A DNA stretch of 64,000 bases from Metallyticus violacea (GCA_030762175.1 CM060842.1:44582001-44646000), one strand, 5' to 3'. Shown: positions 50,701-62,795, numbered from the stretch's first letter. Notes: generated by a model from the sequence alone, not told the origin. Made by a program: numbers and translations.

Positions 50701-51434
50701 GATAATGGAAACACAGTACTTCAATATATAGTTTCATTTAACATGATCCCACTTCATGTTTGCCAACCATCTCTTTTATTTTCTTAAAAACATTCTCATA
50801 AATTGGCTTTACTTAATTGTTTTTCAGAATGCTCTCATCTAATGCTGATCTTTACATGTACTTCTCTAGGAACTTTTTAATATTGCATGAAACTTAATTT
50901 AATAATCACTAATAATATTGATTATGATATTTCATAGTTCTAAACATGAAAAATTTTATAACATTACAAAACCATTTTAATATATTTAACATACTATAGA
51001 TTTTCCATTAAACGTCTCAATTTACCCTGTATGAAAGGCCACACTTTGCCATTACCACCTACCCATAAAAATTTTGTAACAAATCATTATGCTTCTCTAG
51101 TATCCAGACTGCTGAAGCATAATTGAAAGTTCAGCAGTTGGCTCTCAGTATAGCTACTCTCATTCTAACTGCAAGATCATAAGAATTGCCATGCAGATTA
51201 TCTCATAACTATACCCCAAAATTTTAGCCCCATTCAAGCAAAGTTCGTGCACAGTATCCAATTCCATCTATTTTCAGATACTCTTTGAATAGAATAATGA
51301 GCTAAATCTTTAAATTCTACTCATGACATTCTAAACTTACCCCACCATACAACTCTCTTGCTCTCATCATTTTCTTTGAAACTATAAACTGTGAAACTTT
51401 TAACTTTTTAATTGCTGTTCATACAATATATATG

Positions 51435-53080
51435 GGGTTAGTTAAAAGCTAGTCCATCACCATCTAAATAACTTTTGAAGCATGTAGGGAACTTGGTGTG
51501 TGGGAATGGAAAAAATCCTACTTATCCCTTAAATATTCAATTCCAATCATAGATATAGATTTATTTTAAGTTGTTATTGTTTTGTCTATTGATATCTCTG
51601 CATATTCAGAACTCAAAAATTATATTACCAACTTTTTTCTACTTCCAGTTTAACTGGAAGTAACTTCAACTATCTTATTTTAAATGGAATATCAAATATA
51701 TCTTTAAATTTTTTAATAATACCCATTAAGAGTTTTTCAAAAAGCATCCAACTAGATGTTTCTGTACAAATTTATTGTTGCTAAATAAAGAAACAAAACA
51801 AAGCCAACTCACTGTATAAATTCAGTGTTCAAACTGGTAGTCCTCAGCTGTTTGACAATGTGCCATTTGATCATTGAAAGCATTTAAGGGATGACTTAAC
51901 TGAACTTTAGGAATGTTTTGCACCGCTTCCATTATTCAACACTCCAGTCCTTGTAAGCTGTGGGGTCTTTCTGTTGATGCACTACTGACTTCAAATGGCC
52001 TCACAAAAAGAAATTCAAAGAAGACAAATCTGGAGATCTTGCTGGCCACTCTATGTGACCTCTCCCCACTCAATCGTGAAAAAACATGGCCTAAATACTA
52101 ATGAACGTTCTGTCCATAGTGAGCTGGAGCTCCATCATGTTGGAAATATACGTCATATCTGGGTAACCTATGGTCGACTAGATATGCATACAAATTTGCA
52201 ATGCCTGGTATTATGTGATTTTGAAGCAAATTCAAATATGTATTAGCATTTAGCATTTCTCTAAAGAAGAAAGTACCAATGATATGATCACCAGCAATAC
52301 CAGCCCAAACATTAAGCTTTTAAGATCACTATGCACTGTTCCAATTAACAATTTTAGTTATTAAGTCTTACTTTTGTGTAAGTGAATGGAGTTTAGTGTA
52401 AAAAAATGAATACCTAAGTTGAGGTTATATTGCCACTCCATTGTAAACAGCTTCGTAAGTACAAAATAAAATTAAGTTTTTGTTTATACTGCCTCCAATT
52501 CTCCTCCATCCGTTGTGGATTTACATCTGACCAGTATCAGCAGTTGTGGTTGCATCTGAAAATACAATTTGTTTAGGAAAAATTGATTGTTGTTAATAAG
52601 CTCCATCATTAATTCAAAAACTGCATTCCTCTATTGGAATGGTGCTCTGAAAGTTCTGCAAAAGTACATTTTATATAGAAGTTTCTTGGTACTTTTAAGA
52701 ATTTTCATTACATAACTTGACTTATACTGGATTCTAACAACAAATTTGAAGTAAAAGCTTTTGCATTTCCTTGCACATGAGAATATCTAATAAATTATTC
52801 TCATCAATTGCACTTTTCGGGGACCTATCTCAGTATGTGCTTTATGCCACCTATTTGAGTAAATGTTTTTGCGATACTTGTCATTGTTGTATGTGAAGTT
52901 GGATTGTTATCTGGATGCATATCACGAAATAGATTTGCTCCCTTTTGAGGTACCTGCTCCTTAAGCAACCATAAAAAGAACTCTAGTTGTTTGACATTTA
53001 GCAAAAATTGTGTGACTACTCAAATATTTGATCTATTTCTGCTTCTCTAGTTCTTGTTCTATATAATGTTGACTTGTCCT
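51435..53080 (-). pseudogene. Tc1/mariner-superfamily transposase relic (third, diverged)
   Basis: Minus-strand fragments: FRDMHPDNNPTSHTTMTSIA near 52920 (N-terminal HTH region), NVWAGIAGDHIIGTFFFREM near 52290, DVYFQHDGAPAHYGQNV near 52150-52100 (second catalytic D), ARSPDL-like and FFEFLFVRPFEVSSAS near 52030, LQGLECCVNN near 51940. Same superfamily as 17251 and 42752 but a different subfamily. A Penelope-like arm has inserted at 52370-52490. Termini not resolved. Confidence 0.7.
52370..52490 (+). mobile_element. Penelope-like arm nested in transposase relic
   Basis: GTGTAAGTGAATGGAGTTTA, GTGTAAAAAAATGAATA, ATTGCCACTCCATTGTAAAC and CTTCGTAAGTACAAAATAAA match the arm family at 6188-6300 and 62110-62220. 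Confidence 0.6.
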
Positions 53081-53149
53081 TTTATTCATTATTGCTTTTC
53101 TAGTTCTTGTTATTTTAACATATTATTCTTTATTTTTCATTTTAAGCAT

Positions 53150-53395
53150 AATAATCGACATGGGTTGAAGTCACAGACTTATGAATGGGAGATTTGCAGT
53201 TTCAATCCTATTAGGACTATCTTTTCTAATTAAGGTTTTCTAAAATGCCAAGGAATTAACATAAACTTAGGCTTGGAATGCTTCCTTTAAATTCAAAAAA
53301 AAACAAACCTGCTTATGATTTCATCTAATATTTACCATTGTCTGGGACTGTGATGCTACAGAACTGAAACTAAGCATTAAACACTAAAAAAGTTT
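53150..53395 (+). mobile_element. SINE-B copy, old
   Basis: GACATGGGTTGAAGTCACAG, B-box-like GTTTCAATCC, TTTTCTAATTAAGGTTTTCT, ACATAAACTTAGGCTTGGAA, GATGCTACAG and GCATTAAACACTAAAAAAG. Diverged throughout. Confidence 0.75.
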
Positions 53396-53689
53396 TGTAT
53401 AGGGTGTGAATAAACTACACCGAAATAATTTCAGATAGTGTAGAGATACCATATATAAGCAATTTGAGATAGGCAATGTATGATCCACAACTGAACATAA
53501 TGCAGTTTTATGGTGTTAAAAATTGTTTGCATCAGATACTGATAAGCTGGTGTTAAAGCCAAGCTGGGTGAAAAATTGGTTTAGAGTGCCTTTAAAATTG
53601 CGTTGCAAGCATAGAGATATCCACTTTCTGCAGCATGTTACCAGTGTTTTCAAGATTTAGTGCCATAAATATCCCTCAAATCTCAAACT

Positions 53690-53836
53690 AATCATGTGAC
53701 ATTGCAACACTGAACATTTATTAACTGCCTTCTTGCATTATGTAGCCTACTCTAGAGGGAGCTCTTTACTGTTTGTGTGGCATAATGCAAAAGCAGATGT
53801 TCTGCAGGCCCCAAGACTCAATTCTTATATTGGATG

Positions 53837-53883
<47 letters not shown>

Positions 53884-53915
53884 AGTGCTGCAATATGCAT
53901 ACTAAAGGATTATGA
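53690..53915 (+). mobile_element. SINE-C copy 1 (tRNA-like)
   Basis: ACTGCCTTCTTGCATTATGT, CTACTCTAGAGGGAGCTCTT, TGTGTGGCATAATGCAAAAG (A-box-like TGGCATAATG), GACTCAATTC (B-box-like), then a (TTA)n run at 53840-53882 and AAGTGCTGCAATATGCATAC. Shares about 200 bases with 54035-54225. Confidence 0.6.
53840..53882. repeat. (TTA)n microsatellite
   Basis: Trinucleotide run inside SINE-C copy 1; copy 2 has a T-run at the same place. Confidence 0.93.
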
Positions 53916-54034
53916 ATGAAAGTTACTTAATGCTTTCAAGGTTTATTCTCTTTTTCAACAATGAATGTATTACCACCAAACAATGACTAATAAGCTTACT
54001 ACTAACATGATGTCTAAAACTTAATTTATGTAAC

Positions 54035-54225
54035 ACATACTTAACTGCCTTCTTGAATTATTATGGCTACTCTAGAGGGAGCTCTTTAACTGCTTGTGTG
54101 GCATAATGCTAATGCAAAAACTGATGATCTGCATGCCACAGGTTCAATTCTAGCCATGCCAATAATTTTTTTTTTATCTAATATGAAGTGCTGCAATATG
54201 CACGTTAAAGAATTATTAAAATTTA
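54035..54225 (+). mobile_element. SINE-C copy 2 (tRNA-like)
   Basis: ACTGCCTTCTTGAATTATTA, CTACTCTAGAGGGAGCTCTT, GTGTGGCATAATGCTAATGC, ACAGGTTCAATTCTAGCC (B-box-like), a T-run, AAGTGCTGCAATATGCACGT and a short A-rich end. About 345 bases after copy 1, same strand. Confidence 0.6.
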
Positions 54226-54582
54226 GACCATTTCTTAATATATGGCACCCAGCTCATTAAGATTACCCCTAATTCTACTTTTTGTAAGCAAGGATTGTAA
54301 TTATATGGATTGATATATCAAGATTTAAGTGCATAAATTAAAATATCATCTTAAAATGTAGGCTAATTGCTGTATTATTAGGCCCTAGTCAGAAAACAGA
54401 AAAAAAAGCGATGAATGAGATTTGAACTCAGCCAGTGGCATATTGTTGCTTTAGAAACTTATAGCCATAGCTTCAAAATTTGAACAGATATGCCAGATGT
54501 TATCTATCCCAAATTGCTTATATATATATGAAAAATCTACACTCTGAAATTATTTTGGTGTGGTTCATTAACAACCTGTGTG

Positions 54583-54893
54583 TTTTTTTTTTTTTTTTTT
54601 TTTTGAATGATTTATTTATGGACGCTCTTTAACAGCTCAGGTCATCAGCGTCCCATTCAACTCAGGGCATGAAACGGCCGACAAATATTTTGCTCAGAGG
54701 CCTCTCTTTCAGGCTTGAGGTTCTTTTTCGTGCCATAAATGTACGACACGGGACCCACAGCTTTACTTCCCTTCCGAAGGAAGCCACTTAGGATTTTTAC
54801 GCCCCGAAAAAATCCATTGGTCCTGGCCGGGTTCGAACCCACGATCTTGGGTTAGGAGGCAAGTATGGTAACCACTACACCACCAGGACTGAC
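54583..54893 (-). mobile_element. SINE-A copy, full length
   Basis: Poly-T of about 22, TTGAATGATTTATTTATGGA, body, B-box complement GGGTTCGAACCC, head ending ACCACCAGGACTGAC. Flanked by GTGTG-type sequence on both sides, so the exact duplication is ambiguous; a TG/TATG/TA run (54894-54934) follows. Confidence 0.92.
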
Positions 54894-54939
54894 GTGTGTG
54901 TGTATGTATGTATGTATATATATATATATATATTGAATT

Positions 54940-56470
54940 TTGATGGCCTAGTGATATAAAGACCTTTCTTTCTAAGGGCAAAAAATTAACTTTTAATATT
55001 ACTTTTTTAGTGGAAAAGACATTTAACTACATGAAACAAATAACAATTTTGAAAGTAGTCGTGCAATCACAGTTAATGCAAAGTACAATGAATAATAATA
55101 AAATAAGATATAACATGCATGTACTGCTATTGCAGGATGGTATTTTTATGACAATCTTAATTTTTGCTGGCATCTGCTCTACAGCATAAAGAGCTAAATA
55201 GATTTTTCAAGAACTTGATACTTGATTGTTGCTGTTTGTGGTGTAGGTAGTATAGATACAGTGTGAAGAATATGTCCTGATACTATTTCTGCTGTACAAG
55301 GAAGTCTTCAGGGATGGAGGGAAAGAAAGAAAGAAAAAACACCCATAAAATTCCATAATAAATTACTCAAATGTAATTTTGGCTTAAGTATAGAAAAGAT
55401 GGTAGGAAATTTCTAATGAAAGGAATATGGAAAACTGTTACATTCCTTTAAAGAATATGAAAATAAACAAATTGACTTGAACAAGATATTACTTTCCCTT
55501 TTGCATGCTTTTAAATGTGTTCGGATGTCTAGGTTTCCAGCTGGTACACACCTACTTAGTATGGCAGCTCCTCTCCATGGAGTCATTGCTTCTCTTTCAT
55601 GTGCCATCAAATTTTGTACTCAATTTAATTCTTCATAAGACAATTAACAGTTTAGCTGTCCAGGAGCCTGCAGGAACTTAAAGACTCATCTCTCTCTTTG
55701 TTTCTGCTGCTTGAATCTTTAAGAAATTTATTGTTTCACATACCTGTTTGGAAAGTACTATTTCATTATTTTCGTTCAGAAATACTTAACTCTGACATGT
55801 GTATATCATAAGTTGTCATGTAAATGCAAACAAACAAACAAACCATATCAGCCCTCAGCACTCCACTCAAAACTCCATTTTATTTTCTTCTTAATTCATA
55901 TATTAAATACATTCATATCTGTTAAATAGTATTTTGTCATAATTTTTCTTAAGAGTTCTGTGGCATCAGAAAACAGCCTCTGTGGTATCATTTAAGGAAG
56001 GCTATTTTATGAATCACATAGGTTTATTTGAATTTGTTGTCCTGCTTATTACAATAATGGTCACTGTTTCATACCTAAGATACCAAACATGTCTAAACAT
56101 TTTAATAATTTAATTAAATCAAACAGAGTTTTAGTGTGCTAAAATATTGTTTGCATTTCATATGAAAGTATCCTTTCCTTTACTCATTTCAAAACTCTTT
56201 TAGCCTTGTCCGTAAACATCTCATTTGCAAAAAAACATTACTTTCTACAAGACTGAAAATAGCAATTGGAAGTTAAATGTCAGTATAACATAAAAGATCT
56301 ATTGAAGTATTACGTACACATTAAAATAAAATAAAAAAAAATGAGGAGACACTCGAAGTGTTAATTTGTCTTAAGTTCTGCCTATCTCAATGACTTGCTT
56401 CAATGACAAGTCTCTGCACATGGATCTTGCAGCCTTTAGTCTCATTCTCTCATCTCCAGTAACATTTGAG
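54940..56470. other. Intergenic, nothing identified
   Basis: No gene or repeat family recognised; simple AAAC repeats near 55830 and a GAAA-rich stretch near 55320. Confidence 0.35.
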
Positions 56471-56477
56471 TTCTCCA

Positions 56478-56762
56478 TGGCACTGATGGTTGAGTGGTCA
56501 AAAGCAACTCATAACTAAAGAATTTTGAATTCTAGCCATGCAGGAATTATTTGTTGTTTTTTTGCATGTAAAAATAATGTTTAGTATATACATATTATTT
56601 CAAATTGCAAAAACGTATTTTAATTTTAAGGCATCTATGCTAGCAGAGTCCATTCCTATTTTATCATTTATCTCATGTATCATCAGTGTCCACCACCTGT
56701 GGTGCCTCAGTAGTAAAAACAGGTTTTATACACTATTTAATAAAATGCTAACAAAAAATAAA
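56478..56762 (+). mobile_element. SINE-B copy
   Basis: Head CATGGCACTGATGGTTGAGT, degraded B-box region GAATTCTAGCC, and a well preserved 3' end: ATTTATCTCATGTATCATC, AGTGTCCACCACCTGTGGTG, CCTCAGTAGTAAAAACAGG, TACACTATTTAATAAAA. The middle is replaced or strongly diverged. Confidence 0.75.
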
Positions 56763-57124
56763 TAAAAAACATAAAAGTGTAAATAGAAAACTAATAATTA
56801 TTTTTAAATGAGATAAATGCAATTCATATTTACTTTTTAGTTTATTTTTAAAATATATATTAATGTGGCATTTAGTTTGAAAGGGAAGAAGATTAATGTT
56901 TTTTCATTAGAACATACATGCCTTAAAATTCAAATATATGTTTTATATTAAAAGATATATTATTGCTGCATATTGAACATTAATTTTACTTGCAAAAACT
57001 AACAAAAAAAAAATATAACCATAATGAGAATTATCTGTTAAGTAAATAATTGCAGCTGTAACTTCTGCTCTGCTGTGTTCACTTGTTCAGATATAGTTGC
57101 CTAAAGAAGGCTATGTGTAGAACA

Positions 57125-58200
57125 TTGTGATATGTTCAAATGAAGTATCAAGCTGTTATTAAGTTCTGCACAAACGAAGGACCTACTCCAAATGAAATTA
57201 AACAGCAATTGGACGGTGTATGTGGGGAAGCATCCCCCTCATATTCTACCTTAAAAGAATGGGCCAAACTTTTTCAAATGGGTCAAGAAAGCATTGAAGA
57301 TGAAGAGCATGCAGGTTGGCTCTTGGAGGTGCTTTATTCTGAAAACATCGCTCTTGTGGAAGGAGAAATTATGGAAGACCAGTGGCTCAAAGTTACAGAA
57401 ATAGCAGAAGGTTGGGCCTTTCAAAAACAACAGTTCTTCGAATTATTTATGAACATTTAAACATAAGTAAGGTTAGTGTAAGATGGGTGCCTAGATTTCT
57501 TTCGTCAGTCCAAAAGCAGCAACGAGTCATCTATTGTCAGACATTTTTGGAGCTCTACCATGGCAGCAAGAGAGAAGTTTAGTAAATATTGTTACAGGAG
57601 ATGAAACTATGGTCCTCTACTATGGTTCCTTGTCCAGAAGAGAATCATTGGAGTGGCATAAATGTGGCAAAGTACCACTTCTAGAGGCCAAAGCCACTCA
57701 GTCAACCAAAAAGGTCATGGCCACTATCCTTTGGGACTGTGAAGGAATACTCTTCATTGACTTCAAGGAGAGGAACACCACAGTAAACGGGGAGTACTAT
57801 GCTGGCCTACTGCCCAGACTACATGCTTCCATCAAAGAGAAAAGGCAATAAAAACTGAGTGGTGGTGTACACCTTCATGACAATGTACCTGTGCACACAG
57901 CTCTTGTTGCAAAGGAAGCTGTGAAGAAATGTGTCTTCAAGTAGATCTGCCATCCACCCTATAGCCCAGATGTAGCTTCTAGTAACTATTTCCTCATATC
58001 AAAAGTCAAGAAGGACCAATGAGGAAGGAAATTTAAGTGTGACAAAGAAGTGATTGATGCTGTTTATGCCCATTTTGCAGACAAGACTTCTGACTATTTG
58101 GGGGGGGGGGGAGTTGAAATGTTAATTCAAAGATGTGAGAAGTGTATAGCAATAACGGGTAATTATATTGAAAAGTGAAATATAGTTTTTGTCTTTATAA
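57125..58200 (+). pseudogene. Mariner transposase, decayed
   Basis: N-terminus MKYQAVIKFCTNEGPTPNEI, PSYSTLKEWAKLF and ESIEDEEHAGW (mariner HTH region). Then, after frameshifts, GLSKTTVLRIIYEHLNI, VTGDETMVLYY (first catalytic D), KVMATILWDCEGILFIDF, VHLHDNVPVHTA (second D), HPPYSPDVASSNYF (third position N instead of D in the usual APSDY), and YAHFADKTSDYL. At least three frame breaks or stops. Length is close to a full 345-residue transposase, so the copy was once complete. Terminal repeats not resolved. Confidence 0.85.
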
Positions 58201-58307
58201 TAGAAAATGGTTAGGCCATAAACTTAAGGATCTACCTCATATATACAGAGATACAGATTAAATTATACCTTTCTTTTTCTTCTTTCTTTTTATTCTTATC
58301 ATATTAA

Positions 58308-59842
58308 CCTTCTGTTGGGGTCAACATTAAAATGGTAAAAATCGATCGCAATGTATCAAAATGATACATTTTACTTTAACCTAAAATAATAACCACAGTA
58401 TTGGTAGTATTTACTGGTACTTATTTTATTTTAATACTTAAATATATTCATCATGAAATTTTGTTGGAAATACTTTTTTCAGATACATATTAATTTCAAT
58501 ATTATTATGAGAGAAACCGTGCAAAGTTACCGAAAATTGAGTAACATCATCAGTTGCAATGTATGAAGCTAATACACGAGTTTTACAAAATATATTATAT
58601 ACATTATTCAGTGACTGAAATGGGCAATTTTCACATTTTGATATTGAAACACTAAACTGATAGCACAAAGGAATATCATATGACTTTCATTTAGGAGACA
58701 AAAGCTTCAAATGTATCATGACACACAGAAAAATAATCCAGAATAAACTCAAACTGCTGTGAAGTTTCCTTCATTATATACCTCAAAATAACAATATGTC
58801 TACTTGTATTGTGCATCGCTATAGGTTTAGCTACACTCAAACCATCTTTCTTTTCTGGAAGCTGAGGGTAAAGTTGATACATACTGCAGCATTATGATCA
58901 CCACATATACATTACTTACACAGTTTTTATCAGCTTGGTCTTAGGGGATTCGTAGCAGAGGGTGCAACATCAATGTTTGCAAGAATAGTCTTTGCTGATT
59001 CAACTCCATCTGGATCTGCAGGTGACCTAAATTGGCATAGAGAATTGCATAGAGTTCAAGGCATGTCCTGTCTCTGGCAGCTTCTTCTCTGAAGTTGTAG
59101 TGACAATTCATTTCCAAGCTTTCTAAAAAACAGCTGACATCTCATGTCCTCAAGTCAATCCAAATTACTTGAGAGTTTATGCCTGCAATGCTCAACTTGG
59201 GAAAGAAGACACCATTGGCCGCCAATGTTTGTTCCTGGCAGCATTATAAGCTGCACAATGTTTATCAACAAGAACAACTGATTTTGTCTTGTTGTAATAA
59301 GTTATCATCTCAGGTTTTGGAGCTTCACCATTTTTATGGTCTATGACATCAGAATGCTGTGTGGACAAAACAAGAATATTTCAAATCTTTTTTGGCACAA
59401 ACAACACAATAATAAAAGTTGTTCCAAAATCAAAAACACATGTTAACAGGTATGCAGCAACATTTGGCTTGTCGCAATACTGTAAACCACTTACTAACTT
59501 TATCTTTCCCAAGATAAAACAAGATGTTCATTTTGGTCAAGTTCCTTATGAGTTTCACTCTTTTCTGATTTTGAATCTCCAGGGCATTCTTCTGAATGTC
59601 CTGGTATATCTTCCATATCGTGTCATCATTAGAATCTTCAAATACTGGAGAATTGCAATGTGATACAAGGCACAAAAATTTGCACTAGGCTTCTAGTTTA
59701 GCAATGACTACAATATTGATCAGCCCTAAGTATGAAAACAGGAAAGTATTATAATGATCAGATGACAACAATGTAAACTGAAAATTTGGTGGATGAAATA
59801 CAGTTGCTTGTATAATGTGATACGAATGCAGTGGACGGAAGG
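58308..59842 (-). mobile_element. piggyBac-like element relic
   Basis: TTAA at 58304-58307 and 59843-59846 with termini CCTTCTGTTGG and, on the minus strand, CCTTCCGTCCACTGC, so about 1535 bases with the TTAA duplication typical of piggyBac. Minus-strand coding near 59360-59140 reads LVLSTQHSDVIDHKNGEAPK, PEMITYYNKTKSVVLVDKHC, AAYNAARNKHWRPMVSSFPK and LSIAGINSQVIW, following the piggyBac pattern KPEIIxxYNxTKGGVDxxDxxCxxYxxxRxTxRWPM, AGINAxVI. The N-terminal half is missing or unrecognisable. Confidence 0.82.
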
Positions 59843-59849
59843 TTAAAGT

Positions 59850-61970
59850 AATATGTTATGATGTGAATATCAATAGGTCAGTTGTTTGCATAGTTTTCCA
59901 GTGGGCAAAGAAAATTATATCTTTAACAAGAAAAGCTTGCAAACTTGCTTTTGTAAATCTTAAGGAAACTCACAGAATGGAATGATAATGGGAACAAAGC
60001 AGCAGGCTTGGGAACAAAGCACCAGGCTTGCAATTCCACATTTTGCAGCCAATTATAACCGCAGTAACATGAAGCATAAATTTTGAGAATGCACCTATAA
60101 AATTAGCAGTGATTAAAATCATAGTACCTGTGAATGTTAAACTTTTGTTAAATCGATAGCATATTTTAATAAACCCAATTATTGTAAGTATAATGCTAAA
60201 GGTTGCAATAATAAGTTACATGTAGCTACCATCAAGGAATGCTGAGCAGTCAGTATTTTTTAATATTCTGACAAGAGTGTAATTCCACCTGGAGTGTTGT
60301 AGTTCTTATTACATAGGGTAGTGACAGTACTTGAGCTTCTGTTTATACTTAATGAAAATGTCTCTTGAAAGCCCATGTGCTACCACACTGCCTATGCAAT
60401 ATTCACTTCAATACTCCTGATTATTATACTCTGGCCATAATGTGCAACTAGATACAGTGATGTCATTGCTTTGTATTCCTAAATGGCAGCTTGCTGTATG
60501 CTGCTTATTTGCATGCATGCTCTGTAGATTTATGTATGTCATTCTCCTGAGATTATTGGCAACTATAGAATGTAGCATTGCACATGTCTCTTTGGTAGCA
60601 TTCTAAGTTTAATCGTAATTCTTGTAAGTTTATGAGCTTACTTTGTATGTGTATGCAATGATACTAGTGAACTAGGGTTTAAATGTTCTAAAATGAAATA
60701 TTTTAGATCTTTTTGTGATAACCCAGTGCCACAATTAATTCTTCAGGAACAGGCTCAATTATATTAAAAACTTTTTTGTTTATATACTACCCAATTAAGT
60801 TTCTCCAAATATAAGAAGTTAGGAATAAAGTAATGCTTATATGGAAAAGTGGACTTTTCAACCTTTGTTGTGAGGTGAAAAATAAAATCCTTGGTTTTAT
60901 TTATAGAGCTGGAAAATAATGTCATTAAATTAAATTTGCAGTTTGGCCATGTAATTCTCCTCTGGACCTAAGATTTTCAGGTTCAAACATGATGATTTTT
61001 CTGGACATAAAAATCATGAGTCAAAGTTTTTGTAAGAGATGTGGGATCTCATTTAATAGATAAAAAACTCTATACTCTGAACAAAATTTCCTCCATTTCA
61101 TTCCAAGCATTACTTTACTGTATGATGATCCCTAATTTGTTTCCAAATAAAACACTCTAATGCTGGTGGAGGTCCACTTCCATACCAAACATCAGGGCAG
61201 AAACCTTTCCAAAGTGTAAGCTACTATCATAAAATGCCAGCCCATCTCCCCTAGCATTTCAACCCTGTAACAGAACGAATATAATGAAATTAAATGGAAG
61301 AGTAGAAAATGCTGGAATGCAAATATCCATCTCAGCATTCACTAAAGTAACCAAGGTCAGGATAGCCAGCCCAATAGAATTGAACTTGGAATCTCCAAAA
61401 TGTGAATCTTGAAAATTATTGCATGAGCCATCGTGCTCAGTCTGACATTTGTAGTGCCTATTAAGCATAACTAAGTTCAAATAGGTCCAGAGAAACAGTA
61501 AAACTACAACACTTGACAGCACAAAGAGATTTAAAAAAAGAAAAGAGAAAGAAATTATAATTATTTAAATGTTTTACAATTATTCAATTAAGACATAAGA
61601 AAATATTGAATATTCTGGATATTTTATTGAGTAAAAAGTTTACTGAATTCTCTTATACTCATTTAAGTTTGAATTAGTTTTTGGTATCTGTGCCTTTGTG
61701 CCTGTGGAAGAAAAACATGAAGGGCTTTCTATAGCTTAAGAGCATACACAGGGAACTGATTACAATTCTAACTCAATAACCTAAATCTTTTTAAATTATT
61801 GTTTGGAAAAATGGCCTTTTTAAAGACAGCCCTCTTTTATTCACATGATTGATGTAAATATTTAAATAAGGTAAGAAGATAATGATAAAATCATTCAGGT
61901 ATCAAATAGGAGGAGATATAAACATACAGGATGAGGTGAGCTGTTTACTTTGATGGATATATTTTATTTT
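59850..61970. other. Intergenic; possible old SINE relic near 61140-61450 (minus)
   Basis: A minus-strand segment with tRNA-like spacing (CACGATGGCTCATGC ... AAGTTCAATTCT) and a 250-base body may be a fourth SINE, but there is no second copy in the window. A degenerate SINE-A-like scrap (GGTTCAAACATGATGATTTT) is visible at 60970-61010. A 20-base near-tandem repeat (GGGAACAAAGCASCAGGCTT) lies near 59990-60030. Confidence 0.3.
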
Positions 61971-61974
61971 CTAA

Positions 61975-62235
61975 ACTAGCGTATTCAACATGTACAACCA
62001 ATTCCACTTACTCACATAACATTAGGACATGTTTTGAAAGCAATTGCTCCCATCATCAGCTGTTGACTACTGCTACTTGAAACAGTGCTCCCAAAACATG
62101 TCCTAGTGTTATGTAAGTAAGTGGAGTTAGTGTGAACATGTTGAATACATTAGTATAGGATATATTACCACTCCATTGTCTACAGTTTCCAAAGTACAAT
62201 TTATTTAAATATTTTATTTTATTCTTTGATTTCAT
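61975..62235. mobile_element. Foldback Penelope-like arms
   Basis: The left part (minus strand) holds CTGATGA (62059-62053), helix II GGGAGCA/TGCTTTC, AAAAC (for GAAAC), ATGTCC and the arm TAATGTTATGTGAGTAAGTG. The right part (plus) repeats AAACATGTCCTAGTGTTATG, TAAGTAAGTGGAGTTAGTGT, GAACATGTTGAATACATTAG and ATTACCACTCCATTGTCTAC. The ribozyme core carries one disabling-type change. Confidence 0.62.
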
Positions 62236-62573
62236 TGTTCATTGTCCTGTATAAAAGATTCTGAAATGAATTAATGATCTCACAAACAAGCTTGGGATGC
62301 TTTGGAGTCTAAAGTTGCCTGGTAATAATCTTTCTATTCTGAGAAAATGCAAAAATAGTTATAAATTCAGCTTGTTTCTGAAAGAATTAAATCAGGGCTT
62401 TGAATCGGATTCACAGTTTTTCAGTATGTATTGCAGTGTTGAATGGTAAGTACAAGGAAACTTTTAGAGTTTATATGACTGTACATTTGTAATTAATGTT
62501 TTTTTATTACTGTAGTTTTTCCCCTGGTTGTTACTAATAAACACTTTGGAGTAACCAAGGAACAGTTAAACAT

Positions 62574-62579
62574 TTTATT
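62574..62579 (-). terminator. Polyadenylation signal of the right-hand gene
   Basis: The minus strand reads GACAATAAAATG here, 92 bases after the stop codon of the exon at 62671-62795. T-rich sequence follows on the minus strand only weakly. Confidence 0.4.
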
Positions 62580-62670
62580 GTCATGATGAACTTCTGTCTG
62601 TTTAGTATCTTGTTTTCTTGTTCTAATTTGAAAACAGTTCTTTCACCATAATACAAACTCTTTTCAGAAT

Positions 62671-62795
62671 TTAGCAAGTCTGCCTTTCAATTGTTTTAGG
62701 TGGTGATGGAATGATATTTGAAGTGAGCAACTCTGGTTTTTGTTCTGGCACTGGAAGTGTATTATCCAATCCATTTTTTTGTCTTGTTGATTTAT
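62671..62795 (-). CDS. Terminal coding exon of unrecognised right-hand gene
   Basis: Minus strand: the acceptor TTGTTTGTTGCAG is followed by 125 bases open to TAA (complement of 62671-62673). With two bases completing a split codon it reads KSTRQKNGLDNTLPVPEQKP and ELLTSNIIPSPPKTIERQTC. The proline-rich, non-repetitive composition and an AATAAA 92 bases downstream support a real last exon. The gene would converge tail-to-tail on NUB1. Family not recognised; upstream exons lie beyond the window or are unseen in 62800-64000. Confidence 0.5.

Noticed and set aside
61259..61522. 87-codon minus-strand frame with hydrophobic start (signal-peptide-like)
   Set aside because: It overlaps a tRNA-like, SINE-like segment and lacks any family motif; treated as repeat-derived.
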